Of a stretch of 64,000 nt of DNA, positions 24,501-36,288 are shown one piece after another. Position 1 is the first letter of the stretch. The number at the start of each line of letters is the position of its first letter. The DNA is from Castor canadensis (Eukaryota > Chordata > Mammalia > Rodentia > Castoridae): NCBI RefSeq assembly GCF_047511655.1, contig NC_133397.1, positions 128,300,308-128,364,307 of the forward strand, read 5' to 3'. The notes under the pieces are model-generated. The model worked only from the letters and a program-made list of their open reading frames with translations, ran no database searches and was not told the DNA's origin. Both the position numbers and the translations under genes were made by a program.

Positions 24501-25095
24501 TAAACATAAAAATATTGTGTAAAACCCAAGAGGAAAGAGAGAAGTAAAATTCATTACACTGCAGGGTTCTGTGTCCTTCAGTGATATTTCATAACCGATC
24601 CCAAAATTTGACATGCAGATTTGGTCTGCACAACTTCTAATCTCTTTAGAGCTCCTGACTACAGAAAAAAATCCAGATGCATAAGAGCCCAAGCCTTTTA
24701 CCTCTAAATCACCAAATTCCTCCTTAACTGTTGAGGTATAGCCATACTTGCACAAATAATACAGAAAAGCCAAACGAGACCCACACTTGTTGTAATAAGT
24801 GTGTGTTACTTCATCATGTTGAATTATGGAAATAAAGTTTCATTAAACGCACTCAGTGCTGTCATAACTCACGTGACCTGACTTATAAAGCATTCCAGAA
24901 CCTCTGTGGCAGGTGAATTGGAAAAGAGGAGGGAGCAGAGCTGGGGCAAGAAGGAGTGGCCAAGTGTCAATATCTAGAAGGGAGTGGAGACTCAGGATCA
25001 GTGGGATGGTAGCCAAGAAGTTTGATCTGATGGGATTTGGCAGTGGTGGCAGGTGGTTTCATATCCTGGAATTTCAATGCTTCAAGAACAGAGAC
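24501..25095. other. Intergenic, nothing recognised
   Basis: About 600 bases. No supported feature. Confidence 0.5.
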
Positions 25096-25098
25096 GTG

Positions 25099-25182
25099 TT
25101 GGCTGGGATGTAGCTCAGTGGTAGAGCTCTTGCCTAGTATGCATGAGGCTCTGAGTTTGATTCCTAGCACTGCAGGGGTTAA
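25099..25182 (+). repeat. ID-family SINE
   Basis: GGCTGGGATGTAGCTCAGTG, GTAGAGCTCTTGCCTAGTAT, then GAGTTTGATTCCTAGCACTG. This is one of the best-preserved ID elements here, with an intact A-box region (TAGCTCAGTGG) and a B-box with one or two changes. Confidence 0.93.
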
Positions 25183-26375
25183 GAAAGAAGGGAGACATGT
25201 TTACCTTAATCAATACAGGTAAAGGAGTAAGCAGGTGGTGTCTAGGGACCACGAGGATGTGAGGGAGTCAGTAAACACTCGATGCTGCTCCCTTAGGCTT
25301 CACAGGGACCGGTGCATCCATTGGGATCTAGAAGTTGCTTTAGAACACACCTCAGCTTGGCTCACCTGTGGGCCCCTAGGCACCAGCATCAGCTGCCCTG
25401 ACGCAAGGGCTTTGCCGCTTCTGTGACACCACAGCTGTTCTTGGTCTCTGCTTCTAACTGCTCTGCCACTTAGGGTTACTTCTGTCTCATGGTCTCTGCT
25501 CACTAATGATGTCTGCTACTTCATGATTTCTGCTTTCTGTGTGTCATTCTAGCCTCTGTAGCTGCTACCAACAGCAGCCCTACTCATCCAAAGCCTTCTA
25601 TTTAAACTCTCCAGGACAAAAGGTCTTATTGGTGGTGTTGATGAGCCTTTCCTCATTAGGTAAAACTCCCTTGCCAGTGTTCCTAATTCACAGAGCACTG
25701 ACAGGCCGTGGATGGACTACAATCCATGCAGATGTGGTTGAATCAACAGGGGTCAGGAAATAGGAACTTGTGACCACCTTTCATCAGAAGGGCTAGGGAC
25801 GTACCAGGAGTCGAAAGAATGAAAAGTTCCTCTGCAAAGCAGAGACTTCTTCCAATGTGAGGCACAGCCCGAGCCAGAGGTTGAAGTAAGGCAGGAAGTG
25901 GAAGGCTGGAAAGGTTGTCAGGACAAGAACTTCCAAAGGGAGTTGGGAGCTCCCAAAAGGAGCTTGGACAGGGAAAACATGGCAGAGAACAGGAAAGGCC
26001 ACTAAAGAGCACTTGCTCGAGTGCCCATGGCACACTCTGTACATCAAATTTCAGGCTTGGGATAGCATGGCAAATGCTGGCAGGTTGGTAAATGGATTTC
26101 CTGACATGAGCAAGTCTTGGTCAACGCTAGCTTACAATTCAGCCATATTGAATCAATTCTGGATGCTGCCGGTCCTCTCTAGAAATTCCACAGGTTCTTT
26201 TGCCTTGTATAGGGATAAAGTTTCCTCTCCAAAGAATTTATTCTTTAGGTAACAGTGGATTAGGAAAGAATTTCTGAATTTTTGACTTGAGAACTCTGCA
26301 TTTAAACATCCAACCCGGATCCTTCCATCCCATGTTAAAAGGACGTGACAGTATTCATGGGTTTTCTTTGACATG
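25183..26375. other. Intergenic, nothing recognised
   Basis: About 1.2 kb. Overlapping ORFs on both strands, none with recognisable protein features. Confidence 0.5.
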
Positions 26376-26377
26376 TG

Positions 26378-26790
26378 TTAGCTTCCAATGTCTACTTTCA
26401 CAAATTATCACAAATTTAGATGGCTTAAAACAACAGAAATCAATCCTTTCACAGTTCTGGAGGCCAAAATTCAAAATGAAGGTATAGATAGGACTGTGGT
26501 CCCTCTGAAGTCCACAGAGAAGGGTCTTGCTTCGCTTCTTCTCATCTGATGTTTCCTTGGCTGACAGATTTACTGCTCAGGTTTGTACCTTTGCTTCTAT
26601 ATGGCCACCTTCCCTTTGTGTCTCTGTTTTGTCTTCTTATGAGGACATCAGTCATCTGATTAGGATCCACAGTAACCCAGGATGACCTTATTTTAGCTAA
26701 TTACATCTGTAAAGACCCTATTTCCAAATAAGGTCCCATCCTGCAACTTGGGAGGATAGCGTTCAGCCTTACAGCATGTTCAATATTTCC
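26378..26790 (-). mobile_element. MLT1-like MaLR LTR, antisense
   Basis: The + strand has AAATTATCACAAATTTAGAT, GGCTTAAAACAACAGAAATC and CACAGTTCTGGAGGCC. It then has TTATGAGGACATCAGTCATC and ACATCTGTAAAGACCCTATT, ending near TTCAGCC. This is the ordered reverse of an MLT1-type LTR. Confidence 0.85.
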
Positions 26791-27230
26791 CAACTGTTGG
26801 TCAAATTAACAAACAATGTATAAAAATCCTATGATTCCCCTAGACTCTGCTGAATAAGGTATAGTTGTTATTTTTATCTAAAATGAATACAGCCCATGGA
26901 GGGATTGTGAAACCTCAGACCTTTAACTGGTTGCCTATTGCCAGCACAAATTTCCCAGCGATCTAGCAGGAGAGACATCTAGTAAAGAACACTCCCATGA
27001 CTTACTGGATTTGGTCTCTAAGCCCCAACTCCCATTCCTACAGACTTGGAATAAACCCCTAGACCACTTGTCTAAAGCCCAAATACAAGCAAGAACACAA
27101 ATCTTGTTATAGACCTTGTGTCAAGACTTTATAATTTTACAAAGTGACAAGAGTTCAAAAAAGATTCATCCAAATGAAAAATGCCCACAAGGAGAAAATA
27201 AAGTTGATCCTTCTAGTACAGGAAACAGCA
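26791..27230. other. Intergenic, nothing recognised
   Basis: About 440 bases between repeats with no supported feature. Confidence 0.5.
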
Positions 27231-27231
27231 G

Positions 27232-27425
27232 AACAGAGGATAACGGATGGGTCATGAGTTCAAATCCTGGTTTTGCCACTTGTTGGCTGGGTGACCTTGT
27301 TCAGACAAACTGGCCTCCCTCTCAGTTTCCTCATTAGATGTGTGGAGCAGTAGGACTTCCCCACAGGGTTGTTGTGATGAGCAGGTAGGTTATCTACACA
27401 AAGCTCTTACTAACCATTACTAAGG
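27232..27425 (+). repeat. MIR SINE
   Basis: GAGTTCAAATCCTGGTTTTG, CCACTTGTTGGCTGGGTGAC and CTCTCAGTTTCCTCATTAG are followed by GGGTTGTTGTGATGAGCAG. The order and content match a nearly complete MIR. Confidence 0.9.
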
Positions 27426-27671
27426 TTTACAAGATTGGCCTAAACCACCCACATCGGGCAGTTTATCTCCTGGTCCCCTGTCCTGGTGACGCCTGGAACT
27501 TCCTAGAGCACAAGGCTCTCCACTGTAGGAGCATCCTAAGACCCTGCCTCATCAGCTACACGGGAGGCAAGTTCTTCAAAAAGGCAAAGCCAAAAGCACT
27601 CTAGCATCATCCAGTTTTTAACGAGAGGTTACAAATCAGCAGCATTCAGGCCAGATTCCACCACTTCTGAT

Positions 27672-27745
27672 ATTTATTTTTTTTTAATGGTACTGGGGAT
27701 TGAACTCAAAATAACCCCATTGATACTCTAGTATTTTGTCCTTTA
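27672..27745 (-). repeat. ID-like SINE fragment, antisense
   Basis: A T-run followed by AATGGTACTGGGGATTGAAC marks the 3' half of an antisense tRNA-derived SINE. The sequence then diverges. Confidence 0.7.
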
Positions 27746-27751
27746 TAAGAC

Positions 27752-27845
27752 TCTTTTTTTTTTTTTTTGGCAGTATTGGGGTTTGAAATCAGGGCTTTGC
27801 ACTTACTAGGCAGGCACTCTACTGCTTGAGCCATGCCTCTGACTT
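27752..27845 (-). repeat. ID-like SINE, antisense
   Basis: A long T-run, then GGCAGTATTGGGGTTTGAAA, TAGGCAGGCACTCTACTGC and TTGAGCCATGCCTCTGAC. It is an antisense copy of the same tRNA-derived family as the + strand element at 27930-28015. Confidence 0.85.
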
Positions 27846-27929
27846 TTATGTGACCTTGACAATTTTTTAAAAATACTATCTATTGCCTACATTTAAAAAT
27901 GCAGAGATGTACAAAAATCCAAATTTCAG

Positions 27930-28015
27930 GACAAGTGGAGTGGCTCAAGCGGTAAGAGCACCTGCCTAGCAAGCATGAGACCCTGAGTTCAAACCTCAGT
28001 GCTGCTAAAAAAAAA
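27930..28015 (+). repeat. Young tRNA-derived SINE with perfect 17-bp target duplication
   Basis: The body reads GACAAGTGGAGTGGCTCAAG, CGGTAAGAGCACCTGCCTAG, then CCTGAGTTCAAACCTCAGTG and an A-tail. The direct repeat AAAAATCCAAATTTCAG is exact at 27913-27929 and 28016-28032. An undamaged duplication, an A-tail and intact A/B-box-like segments indicate a fairly recent insertion. Confidence 0.93.
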
Positions 28016-28032
28016 AAAAATCCAAATTTCAG

Positions 28033-28755
28033 CTTAAAAAAATGGAAGAGTGATAATATGGAGCCTAAATTTTTCTGTGACAGGAGTGCTCATTTGTCAT
28101 GTGTCCAGTCAGCATACTTTTGAGAGTGAGGCGGCTCTATTAATAATTGTGCCTGAACAGCAGGTGTTGGCTGGGACATGTGGCCAGGTACCTTACCCCT
28201 GACCCCAGTGGACAGGAGCTGCATGGGAATGGATGCTTCCCGCAGGGAATCTGGCTCTTTTGGCTCACCCTAACCTCTATGGTTCTGAGTTCTCAACCTT
28301 AATAATTCTTGGTTCTTTACTCCAGAATCCAACATCTCCAATCTGGGCTTCTATCATTTTTTCCCCTTCTGTAAGAGGAAAAAAGTACAAAGTAAATTAC
28401 CAAGTTATTGCTGGACTTCATTCAGGAGCCATCTGGGGATCTGATAGAGTTTCAGTAGCACAGCATTAAGTGTACAGTGACATCAGTCAACAATCCATCA
28501 TCATCCAGCCTCTTATCAGCAAGTCCTCTGCACCCATAGGCCATATTATCATTGGGCTGTGCCACATGTGTCCGTAATTACAATTTAGAGACATGGCAAG
28601 GTTCCTCAGGTGCTTCTGAATCAGGAAAGGATTGGTCTGAGAGGAATAAAATTCTAGTCTTTGAAAACACTTAATTTTCAAGGAGTCCCCATCCAGTGAG
28701 TGGATTGTGTTCCTAAAGTTTGCTTGTAAATCTAGCATTAAAGATCTAGATTTAA
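28033..28755. other. Intergenic, nothing recognised
   Basis: About 720 bases with no supported feature. Confidence 0.5.
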
Positions 28756-28761
28756 CACAGG

Positions 28762-28927
28762 TGGGCACCAGTTGCTCACAACTGTAATGCTAGCTACTTG
28801 GGAGGTTGAGATCAGGAGGATCAAGGTTTAAGGCCAGCCCCAGCCCCAGAAAAGAATTTGTGAGACCCCATCTCAACCAATAGCTGGATGCAGTGGTGCA
28901 CACCAAAAAAAAAAAAAAAAAAAAAAA
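28762..28927 (+). repeat. B1-like SINE with long A-tail
   Basis: GGGCACCAGTTGCTCACAAC, GCTACTTGGGAGGTTGAGAT and CAGGAGGATCAAGGTTTAAG precede CCAGCCCCAGCCCC, a second left-arm-like scrap, and an A-tail of about 23 bases. Confidence 0.85.
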
Positions 28928-29061
28928 GAATTCAAAACATACATTTGTATAGAAACAACATTGTTGCTTCCCCTCTCCCACATGTTCATATTCGAAATTA
29001 AATAAAAATAAATCATACAATGGGTGCTGATAAATCTATTCCCAGGTACCTTTTTTTATCT

Positions 29062-29375
29062 GTTTGCTTTTTATGGTACTGGGATTTGAACTCAGGGCCT
29101 TACACTTGCTAGGCAGGTGCTCTACCACTTGAGCCACACCACCAGCCCTTTTTGCTCTGGTTGTTTTTGAGATGGGTCTCACTTTTTCCCTAGGCAGGCC
29201 TAGGTCACCATCCTCCTATTTATGCTTCCTGTAGTAAGTTGAATAACAGACATAGGCACTGCGACCAGCTATTGGTTGAGATGGGGGAATCATGATCTTT
29301 TCATAGGGCTGGCCTCCAGCTGTGATCCTCCTGATCTCATCCTCCCAAGTAGCTAGGATTACTGGGCCCAGCTTG
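29062..29375 (-). repeat. Composite ID-like plus B1-like SINE, antisense
   Basis: It starts TTATGGTACTGGGATTTGAA with GCTAGGCAGGTGCTCTACCA and CACTTGAGCCACACCACCAG (tRNA part). B1-like parts follow: TTTTGAGATGGGTCTCAC; CTATTGGTTGAGATGGGGGA; CATCCTCCCAAGTAGCTAGG. The organisation matches 8163-8590. Confidence 0.85.
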
Positions 29376-29384
29376 GAATTCTCT

Positions 29385-29480
29385 TTTACTTTTTTTTTTC
29401 TGAATTATTGGGGTTTGAATTCAGAGTCTCACACTTGCTAGGCAGGTGCTCTACCACCTGAACCACTCCGCCAGCCCTCG
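29385..29480 (-). repeat. ID-like SINE, antisense, with short target duplication
   Basis: A T-run, GAATTATTGGGGTTTGAATT, TAGGCAGGTGCTCTACCACC, then CCACTCCGCCAGCCCTC. The imperfect direct repeat GAATTCTCTTTT / GAATTCTGTTTT flanks it. Confidence 0.88.
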
Positions 29481-29799
29481 AATTCTGTTTTTATGGAAGA
29501 GAAAGTATCTTCTGACCACTGATTCTTTAGGAAATCTTACCCAAGAGCAGTGGGGAGGGGTGAAAGAATGAGTGCTCCTTGAAGAATTCTGGAGCTTTTC
29601 TCTCCTGACCATCTGTACGTGCAAAATATTTATTCATGTAATCTACCATTTATGTATATGTATACATGTATCTTAAAATTATGCACGACAGCTCTTCAAA
29701 ACCTAAAATGTTTGATGAATACAGAAAATGCCATTCTTTAATTGAAGTGCATTAGTTGAAACTTACAGGGTAGAACACATTTATCTAACAATCCAGGGT

Positions 29800-29990
29800 A
29801 TATTGGAAAACCTGGCTTGAGGAGACAGACAACCTTTGAGTTTAATCTCTCCTACTTACTTGTGCAACTCTGAGTCAGTGACTCACTCTCTTTGAGACAC
29901 AATTTTTCTTAATCAGCTGAATAAGGCTGTTAACAATAATTCACATTTCACGAGCTGTTTTTTAAGGTTAATTGAGATAACCAATTAGCA
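29800..29990 (+). repeat. MIR SINE, diverged
   Basis: TTTGAGTTTAATCTCTCCTA, CTTACTTGTGCAACTCTGAG, then AATAAGGCTGTTAACAATAA follow MIR order (TCCGGCTCTGCC, GTGTGACC, ATAATA). Confidence 0.6.
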
Positions 29991-29999
29991 AAGCTTCCG

Positions 30000-30505
30000 A
30001 TGGCGTGAAATGCCATAGAACCACAAAGAATAGAAGTGCAAATGAATGTGTTCTGAACTTATACCCTGAACCACATGCTACAATGGAGTTACCATTATTG
30101 ACAAGACACCAGTACCAACTGCCTTGTCTGCAATAGCACCCTTAAAACATCTTCCTCGTGTGCATACAATAGAGACCTGGGCTTCCCTTCAATACTGAGC
30201 AGAAACTACTCACCTTCCTCCCATTGAAAACACATACAGAAAGCCAGGCTTGTCAACAACCTGCCTTTTGAGTCTAATGACAATATTACAGCCTGGCCCA
30301 CACCCCAGAGTAGGAGTGACATTGACTCACTGTGCCTTTGGAGTATTAAGAAGAAGAAATGCCTCACTGGAGGAGTTGGATGGTGACAACGTTCAGCCAC
30401 AGTTGGACTTAATATTCCTACGGGTAGGGTGGTAGGTGGTCTTGGGGTCAACAGAGCCCATGCACTGGTTACTATCCAATCCCTAGAGTTTAGATGGTGT
30501 TGACT
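30000..30505. other. Intergenic, nothing recognised
   Basis: About 500 bases without a supported feature. Confidence 0.5.
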
Positions 30506-30507
30506 TG

Positions 30508-30875
30508 GATGTGTTTTGCCAGGGCTGCCAAAACAAAGTAGCTCAGATAGAGCTGTTTGAAAGACAGAAACCTGTTTTCCTCACACTTCAGGAGGCTGGC
30601 ATCTCAGGTCAAGGTGTTGGCATGTTGTTTTCTTCTGAGTCTTTTCTCTGCTTGTGATAGGTGCCTGCTGCCCTCTGCCTGTGTCTTTACGTGGTCTGAC
30701 CTCCATGCATGTCCTCTTCTCTTCTCATAAGGTATGTCATTAATTAGAGCCACACTAATGACCTCATTTTTACTGAAGCATCACTTTAAAAGGCCCCATC
30801 TCCAAATACACTGTGGTCACCTTCTGAGCTTCATGGCAGGATTTTGGAGGGACAGAGTTCAGCCCATAGCACTTT
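30508..30875 (-). mobile_element. MaLR LTR (MLT1-like), antisense
   Basis: The + strand reads TGCCAGGGCTGCCAAAACAA, AGTAGCTCAGATAGAG and CACTTCAGGAGGCTGGCATC. It ends AAAGGCCCCATCTCCAAATA and AGTTCAGCCCATAGCAC, the reverse of an MLT1-type LTR. Confidence 0.78.
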
Positions 30876-32290
30876 CTTACATACAGCAGTGGTTACTTTG
30901 TTCTCAAGAAATTTCCCCTAATCTCTGACCTCTACCCCCTTATCTTTTCCTTCTTCCCACAGTCCTGTCCTGTCCATATTATCAGACCCACTTAGCCCCT
31001 TGGGCTTTCCCACACTGGTGAATATGACAGTGGGACTCCCCTGGCAACTCCATTTTACTGATGTGTTGCTGTTCAAGACAAGCCCGTGTAAACTAAAACA
31101 CCAGCTGTCTGTGAAGCATCTTCAAAGGGTCCTTCTGGAGCCCCCTGCCCCTTGACCCACACCCTCTATGTCTCAGTTTTTGAGTGTCTAAGCAGCTCCA
31201 AATTCTACTGGTCCACTCATTTCCTGAGATTCTGGTTTCTGGATAGGTTTATTTGATCTGTTAGTTGTTTTTCCTGAATGGAGCTTTTTCCTCCCTTTTC
31301 CCCTCTCCCCCTAGTCATTAACAAGAAGGAAGTTACTAGAAATGGGTAGGCTTTGTCCATTCTGACCTAGCTGTGCTCACAGGAGACCTTAGAAGGTTTC
31401 ACTGGCCGCCCAGTTCAGGCTCTTTTCTAAGCCAGGCAACCTGCTCTCTTGAGGCCTCCTTGCTGCTCCATCCCTTCCCCACCCTGGAGGCACTAAGCAG
31501 ATGGTTTCAGTGGTATTACTTAACAGGATTTCCTCAGGGCTTTTGGCTAGTACAGTATATAGTTATGTCTGTGACCTCATATACTCTGGTACGGTGTAGT
31601 GCCCAGACAAAACTTAACACAGTTGTGAAAACCCTAAGCAAAATATGTCAGCAGGCACAATAAGGAAGATGTAAATCCTTCGGTGATGACCAAGTTATTT
31701 GCTCCTTGCCTGTTGTTTTCTTTTATTTTTAATTTTGGAATTTCTAGTTACATTTTTTAATTCAACCTCCTTTAAAACGTAATCTTCTAAGGAGTACATT
31801 GTGTGGACAATTTTTTTAAACGACAACAAAATGAGCAGGCATTGGTAAAAAAGTCCTCTAGTTTGTTCTCTTGTGAAAGCAGCAACCTTTGGACAAGAGT
31901 CTTGGATTGAGGAAGGTCTGTGATGTAAATGTAGCTGTAGCTATTTCTAGACACTCTAGTTTTTCTCCTGTATTTTCTTTCTCCTAATTTAAGTCTCCCC
32001 TGTCAGCTATGGCCATAACATCAGAACAAACCAATTTAAATCCAGGTGTCTCATGGTATAATAATTGTTCTCCTGCTGCTATGAAAGATAATGTCCTCTT
32101 AAACGAACTGAAAAACAGATTTGTAAGTCAAATATTTCCCAGCTTTTACAAGCAGCTACTTCCCAGTCCTCTGGCGAGAGTGCCATGGGAGGCAGCTACC
32201 GTCCTGTCCTGTGAAACATGAAGTTAGAAAGGTAAACACTCATTAAAGTCAGTGTGTGGCAGTGTTTCTCAGAGAGCTCAGCAGTATTTG
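30876..32290. other. Intergenic, nothing recognised
   Basis: About 1.4 kb. The 96-codon frame at 31373-31663 and the 70-codon frame at 32009-32221 have no recognisable family features. Confidence 0.5.
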
Positions 32291-32297
32291 TTCAGTG

Positions 32298-32317
32298 GGG
32301 AGAAAGAGAGAGAGAGG

Positions 32318-32348
<31 letters not shown>

Positions 32349-32352
32349 GAGA
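32298..32352. repeat. (GA)n microsatellite
   Basis: A purine run of GA and GGGA units. It opens shadow frames rich in R and E. Confidence 0.92.
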
Positions 32353-33690
32353 GGCTCCATCCTCCCCCAGGAGAAAGGCAGCAGCGTGTGTGTTCCAGAG
32401 TGCATGGGGTAGCTCTGCTTCAAGACCAAGCCAAGCTCTTCATTGGTTCCATGCTAAGACAGCCATTCATCTGGGGTATTTTTTTTTTAGTAATAGTAAT
32501 AAGACCTCCACAATAATAGGACAAATTCCCTATTTAAACATGTTTGCATAGCTCAAATATTTACTCACTACACTAAGAATTATACAGGGAGGTGCTCTGT
32601 TCTAATTTCCAGACTTATAGAGATTGTAAAGCCTTCATCTATCAGTAAAAAGAGGCCTGGTCTTAGTTCTGGCGTGGTTAGGCCAGTGGCTGACTTGTGC
32701 TCTCTGGGAAAGGCGGGCTGGACTTTCTTTATAAAAGAAAGGGGAACAGAGTACAGGAATGCCACTGTGGCTCTGACTCCAAAAATTATGAAATTCTCTT
32801 GGCAACAGACAGGTCTCATGTGACCATCTCACAGGATTTTGTGGTGATCATAGAGTAAAATATACAGGTTAGGGATACCTGTCTTTGCTTTCTTGGTTAG
32901 CCAGCCAATAGATGAAGAATGGATGAAAGAAAAGCAAGAGCAAATACATAAATAAATAAAATCACCCCTGTACTTTAAAGGAGGAAGGAAATAATTCAGG
33001 GTTCTGTGGTTACTTATGGGTTTTTTCAGGTAAAGATTTGGTGACATTACTATGCTGGGGTATTCTTGTGTTCTGTGTCAAGCAACATGCAATACGGCTC
33101 TCTTATCTGACTCGATCCCTGAAAATGTTAACAAAGTAATCTTTCTGAAAGACAAATCTAATGTTTGGCCCTGCTATTTGTTTTTTAAATTTTCACTGAC
33201 TCGTTACAAGTGCTTTTCCAGGGGATGGGGACAGTGCTGAACAAAGAAGTTGACGTCATAGAGCTTGCATTCCTACACCAGAGAGAAGACCATGCATGCA
33301 CTAATAACCTGGTATCAGGTCAGTGAGGAGTAAGTCTGTGGCAAAAATTAAAGCAGAGTAAACTAGGGAATGTCACAAAGAGGAATGCTGTTCTCTCTCT
33401 CTCTGTATCTGCTGGGGCTCAAACCCAGAGCTGTTTCCTACACGGTTAAGCACATCACCGATATTGGTCCTCTGAGGACAGGCCAGATAGGAACAGGGAG
33501 CAAGTCACATGCAGGTATGGGAGAGGGGACAGCAGAGACAAGAACCCTGAGGAAAGAAGGGCTGTTGGATCTCTGGGGAAGAGCAAGGACAGACAGACAG
33601 AAAGCTCGTGATCATCCACTAGCTTTTCCTAAGTACAGAGGTAAGTAAGGCCAAACTTACCTTCCTAAAGTTAGGCAGAAATTCTTTATT
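32353..33690. other. Intergenic, nothing coding
   Basis: No gene supported. At 33195-33300 the text AGGGGATGGGGACAGTGCTG, GAACAAAGAAGTTGACG and CATAGAGCTTGCATTCC recalls an L2/MIR-age mammalian repeat, but the match is weak. Confidence 0.45.
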
Positions 33691-33775
33691 GAGGGGCTGG
33701 GGTGTTCCTCGGTTGTAGTGTACTTGTTAAGCTTATTCAAGGCTCTGAATTTGAGCCCCGCCACCCCAGAGAAGA
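33691..33775 (+). repeat. ID-like SINE, diverged
   Basis: GAGGGGCTGGGGTGTTCCTC, GTTGTAGTGTACTTGTTAAG, then GGCTCTGAATTTGAGCCCCG and an A-rich tail. The B-box is damaged. Confidence 0.72.
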
Positions 33776-33799
33776 AAACAGGAAGGAAAAGAAAAAACA

Positions 33800-33950
33800 T
33801 TTTCTTTGGTTCTATGCCTGAGTTTTCCATTTGTAAAATGGGAATAATAGAACCTCACAAGGTTTTGTGAAGAGAAGGGATTTACTGAAGGTGAAATACA
33901 ATTTAGCACCAAGTAACCCACGAGGGCTAGTTGTTATTACCACCATCTCC
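33800..33950 (+). repeat. MIR SINE 3' half
   Basis: CTATGCCTGAGTTTTCCATT, TGTAAAATGGGAATAATAGA, ACCTCACAAGGTTTTGTGAA: the standard MIR 3' half in order. Confidence 0.85.
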
Positions 33951-34017
33951 TTATTCACACCAGAGTCAACAGCTGCATTTTTATGAGCTCCAAGTTCTTC
34001 ATTTTTTGTTTATTCTC

Positions 34018-34172
34018 TTAAAAATTAAAAAAAAAATTGTTGTTGTTCTGGCGGTACATTGTGACATTTACCAAAGTTTCTACACGATATCATAGTTGAA
34101 TTCTCTCCTCCATTATTCTCTGTATTCCTGGAACAATTTCAATAGGTCTCATTTTTCCATTTTCATTCATGA
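34018..34172 (-). mobile_element. Non-LTR retrotransposon 3' end, second copy of the 21.4-kb family
   Basis: The reverse complement reads GAGACCTATTGAAATTGTTC, CAGGAATACAGAGAATAATG, GAGGAGAGAATTCAACTATG and ends in an A/T-rich tail. It aligns along its length with 21372-21555. I infer an L1-like 3' UTR. Confidence 0.65.
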
Positions 34173-36165
34173 GCACAAATTGCTTCTTAAGGCAACTGAT
34201 CATTAATTATTAGGGTGGTTTCCTTACACGTGTCGTTAGGATATTAGATAGGGTTATAGAATGGAGTGGTTCAAGCATAGAGGCTGGAACCAAAAGTCCT
34301 ACAAGAAAGTTGAAAATAATATAAGAGGTAATGCCTTACTCTCGTGGTTGAATGAGGGTGTCTCATCTATACACTCACATGAGTATTGCTTTTGTTAGTC
34401 AGTTTCCTGTTCTGACAGTAGAGTCCTTGCATGTTGGCAATGCCTTTCACAGTCATTTCCAGCATGTGGACTGAATTGATTCCTTGTTTCTCACTTACAA
34501 GCATCATGGAATCAAGATTAATAACCTGCTTGGTGAGTTCTGTCCACTTAGGAATCTGGAGACTTTGTACTCACTGTAGCCTGTCGTTCTCTGCAGGGAG
34601 GTCAAGGACAGTGGGAGTCCAGGGAACCTGCCTGCCTTTGGGCCACCCTGCCTTCTTCCATTGTTTCCTAACCTCTTCCAGGCCTTTAGTCATGGTTGAG
34701 AAGAAACTGACTAGATTTAAGGGTTCCTACTATATCCCTTTACTTAGAACAATGCCTGGCACAGTAGAAATACTCAAGAAAGGTTTGTGGAATGAATGAA
34801 AGTAGGATAGGCCTGAAGGACAATGTCACACCCTTCTAAACAGACTGCTATGCAGTATCCACCTGTCCGTGGAGGGACTGGCTCCTGCCTCCACCACCTG
34901 CAGAGAGCACGCCCCTTTATGATCGGCCCCTCACCTCAGAGCACGTCGTGTCTGGGGCAGACTTTGCTTTTGACTTGAAGGTTTTGTGGCATGGCATTTG
35001 ATTCTATCTATAAACATTAGCAATAAACGTACCATTTGATGTCAGATAGGATGATTGCTTTTCAGTGGGGAGAACAGGAAAGTTTCGGAGGAGAGACGGT
35101 CTTCTGTGTTAATATTTGCTGTAATTAAAAACAGAAATACTGTATCAACAGTCATACATGTTTTATCATCCATCCAGTGTGCAGTTATGTCTTGGAGTTC
35201 TTATTTCTTATTTCCCAGTGATCTTGGGCTACTAAAACTAAGAAACACCCGTTAAAAATTAAGGAGCTGGTTTATCAGGATGATGGGGAATGTTTTGGCG
35301 CATTGGAGGATGTGATGGAGGTAGCCCTTTACTCCTTCGTTTCTCTGCAAACACTCATCTCTACCCAATGGTAGGCTTTTGACGTCATTCTTTGTCAGTG
35401 AATAATTACATTTATATCATCTTGCCCTGGAAATGGTTTCAAACATCTTATCACCTATGATTAACGAAGGAGAGAAGAGGGTACAGCAAATGTCTCAGGA
35501 ATTTTGAAGAAGAGGTAAAGGGAGGGTGAGGTCGAGGGACTTTTCCAAACACCCAAGCCATGGTCTACCACTTACCAGCTAATGTTCAGGGGACGCCTGT
35601 TAGGTGTCATCAGAGGACAGGACAGTTGTTAGGTGTGGCTAATCTGTAGAGTGTTCAATACAGACAAGCTTCCCCCATCAACGAGGCGGGATCCGATATC
35701 TAGATAAATGCTCTGATTTCGGTCGTTCATTTTCCCACCCTGTTGGTGGCTCCTATTAATCGGAAAATGTAATGGTAAGAAACAAGTTGCATGACTGGGC
35801 AGTCAACCAGCATTTCTGGACCACCTCTGTATGGTCAGGCATTGGGCACGGTAGCTGCTGTTTTGAGTAATTTAGCTTTCTCAATTCAATTTTAATTTTA
35901 TCTTTTTTGTGCTGTGGCAAGTCACAAAGGTTGGTAATGTAGCTCTCTGAAAATGACAGCTGAAGAAACAAAGAAGTGGGAAGGTTTTAAAGTCAGGCAT
36001 AAAACGCATTTTTGTTTGGAAAGGTAAAACGAGGGACGGGAAAGAAAGCCACCAAGCAAGTGGAGAACCCGAGTCTTCGCTGGCTCGCAGTGTCCACCTG
36101 AGAAATGTGCAATTAAACAAGGACGGAGAACCTGCTCACTCCTGGAGCTTGCAAAAAGGTGGCTT
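34173..36165. other. Intergenic DNA upstream of CpG island A
   Basis: No coding gene supported. At 34735-34800 ACAATGCCTGGCACAGTAGA then GGTTTGTGGAATGAATGAAA resembles an L2/MIR tail. The rest is AT-rich single-copy-looking sequence that could hold enhancers, which cannot be seen from one genome. Confidence 0.5.
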
Positions 36166-36288
36166 TTCCCTCCCACGGCTCATGTGGCCACCAACGCGTC
36201 CAGCGACGGTGGGGACACTGCCTGGGGCCAGGCGCAGCTGACAATTGGGGCCCCAAGTGAGCAAGCCCCGCCCCCCACCTGCTTCAGG

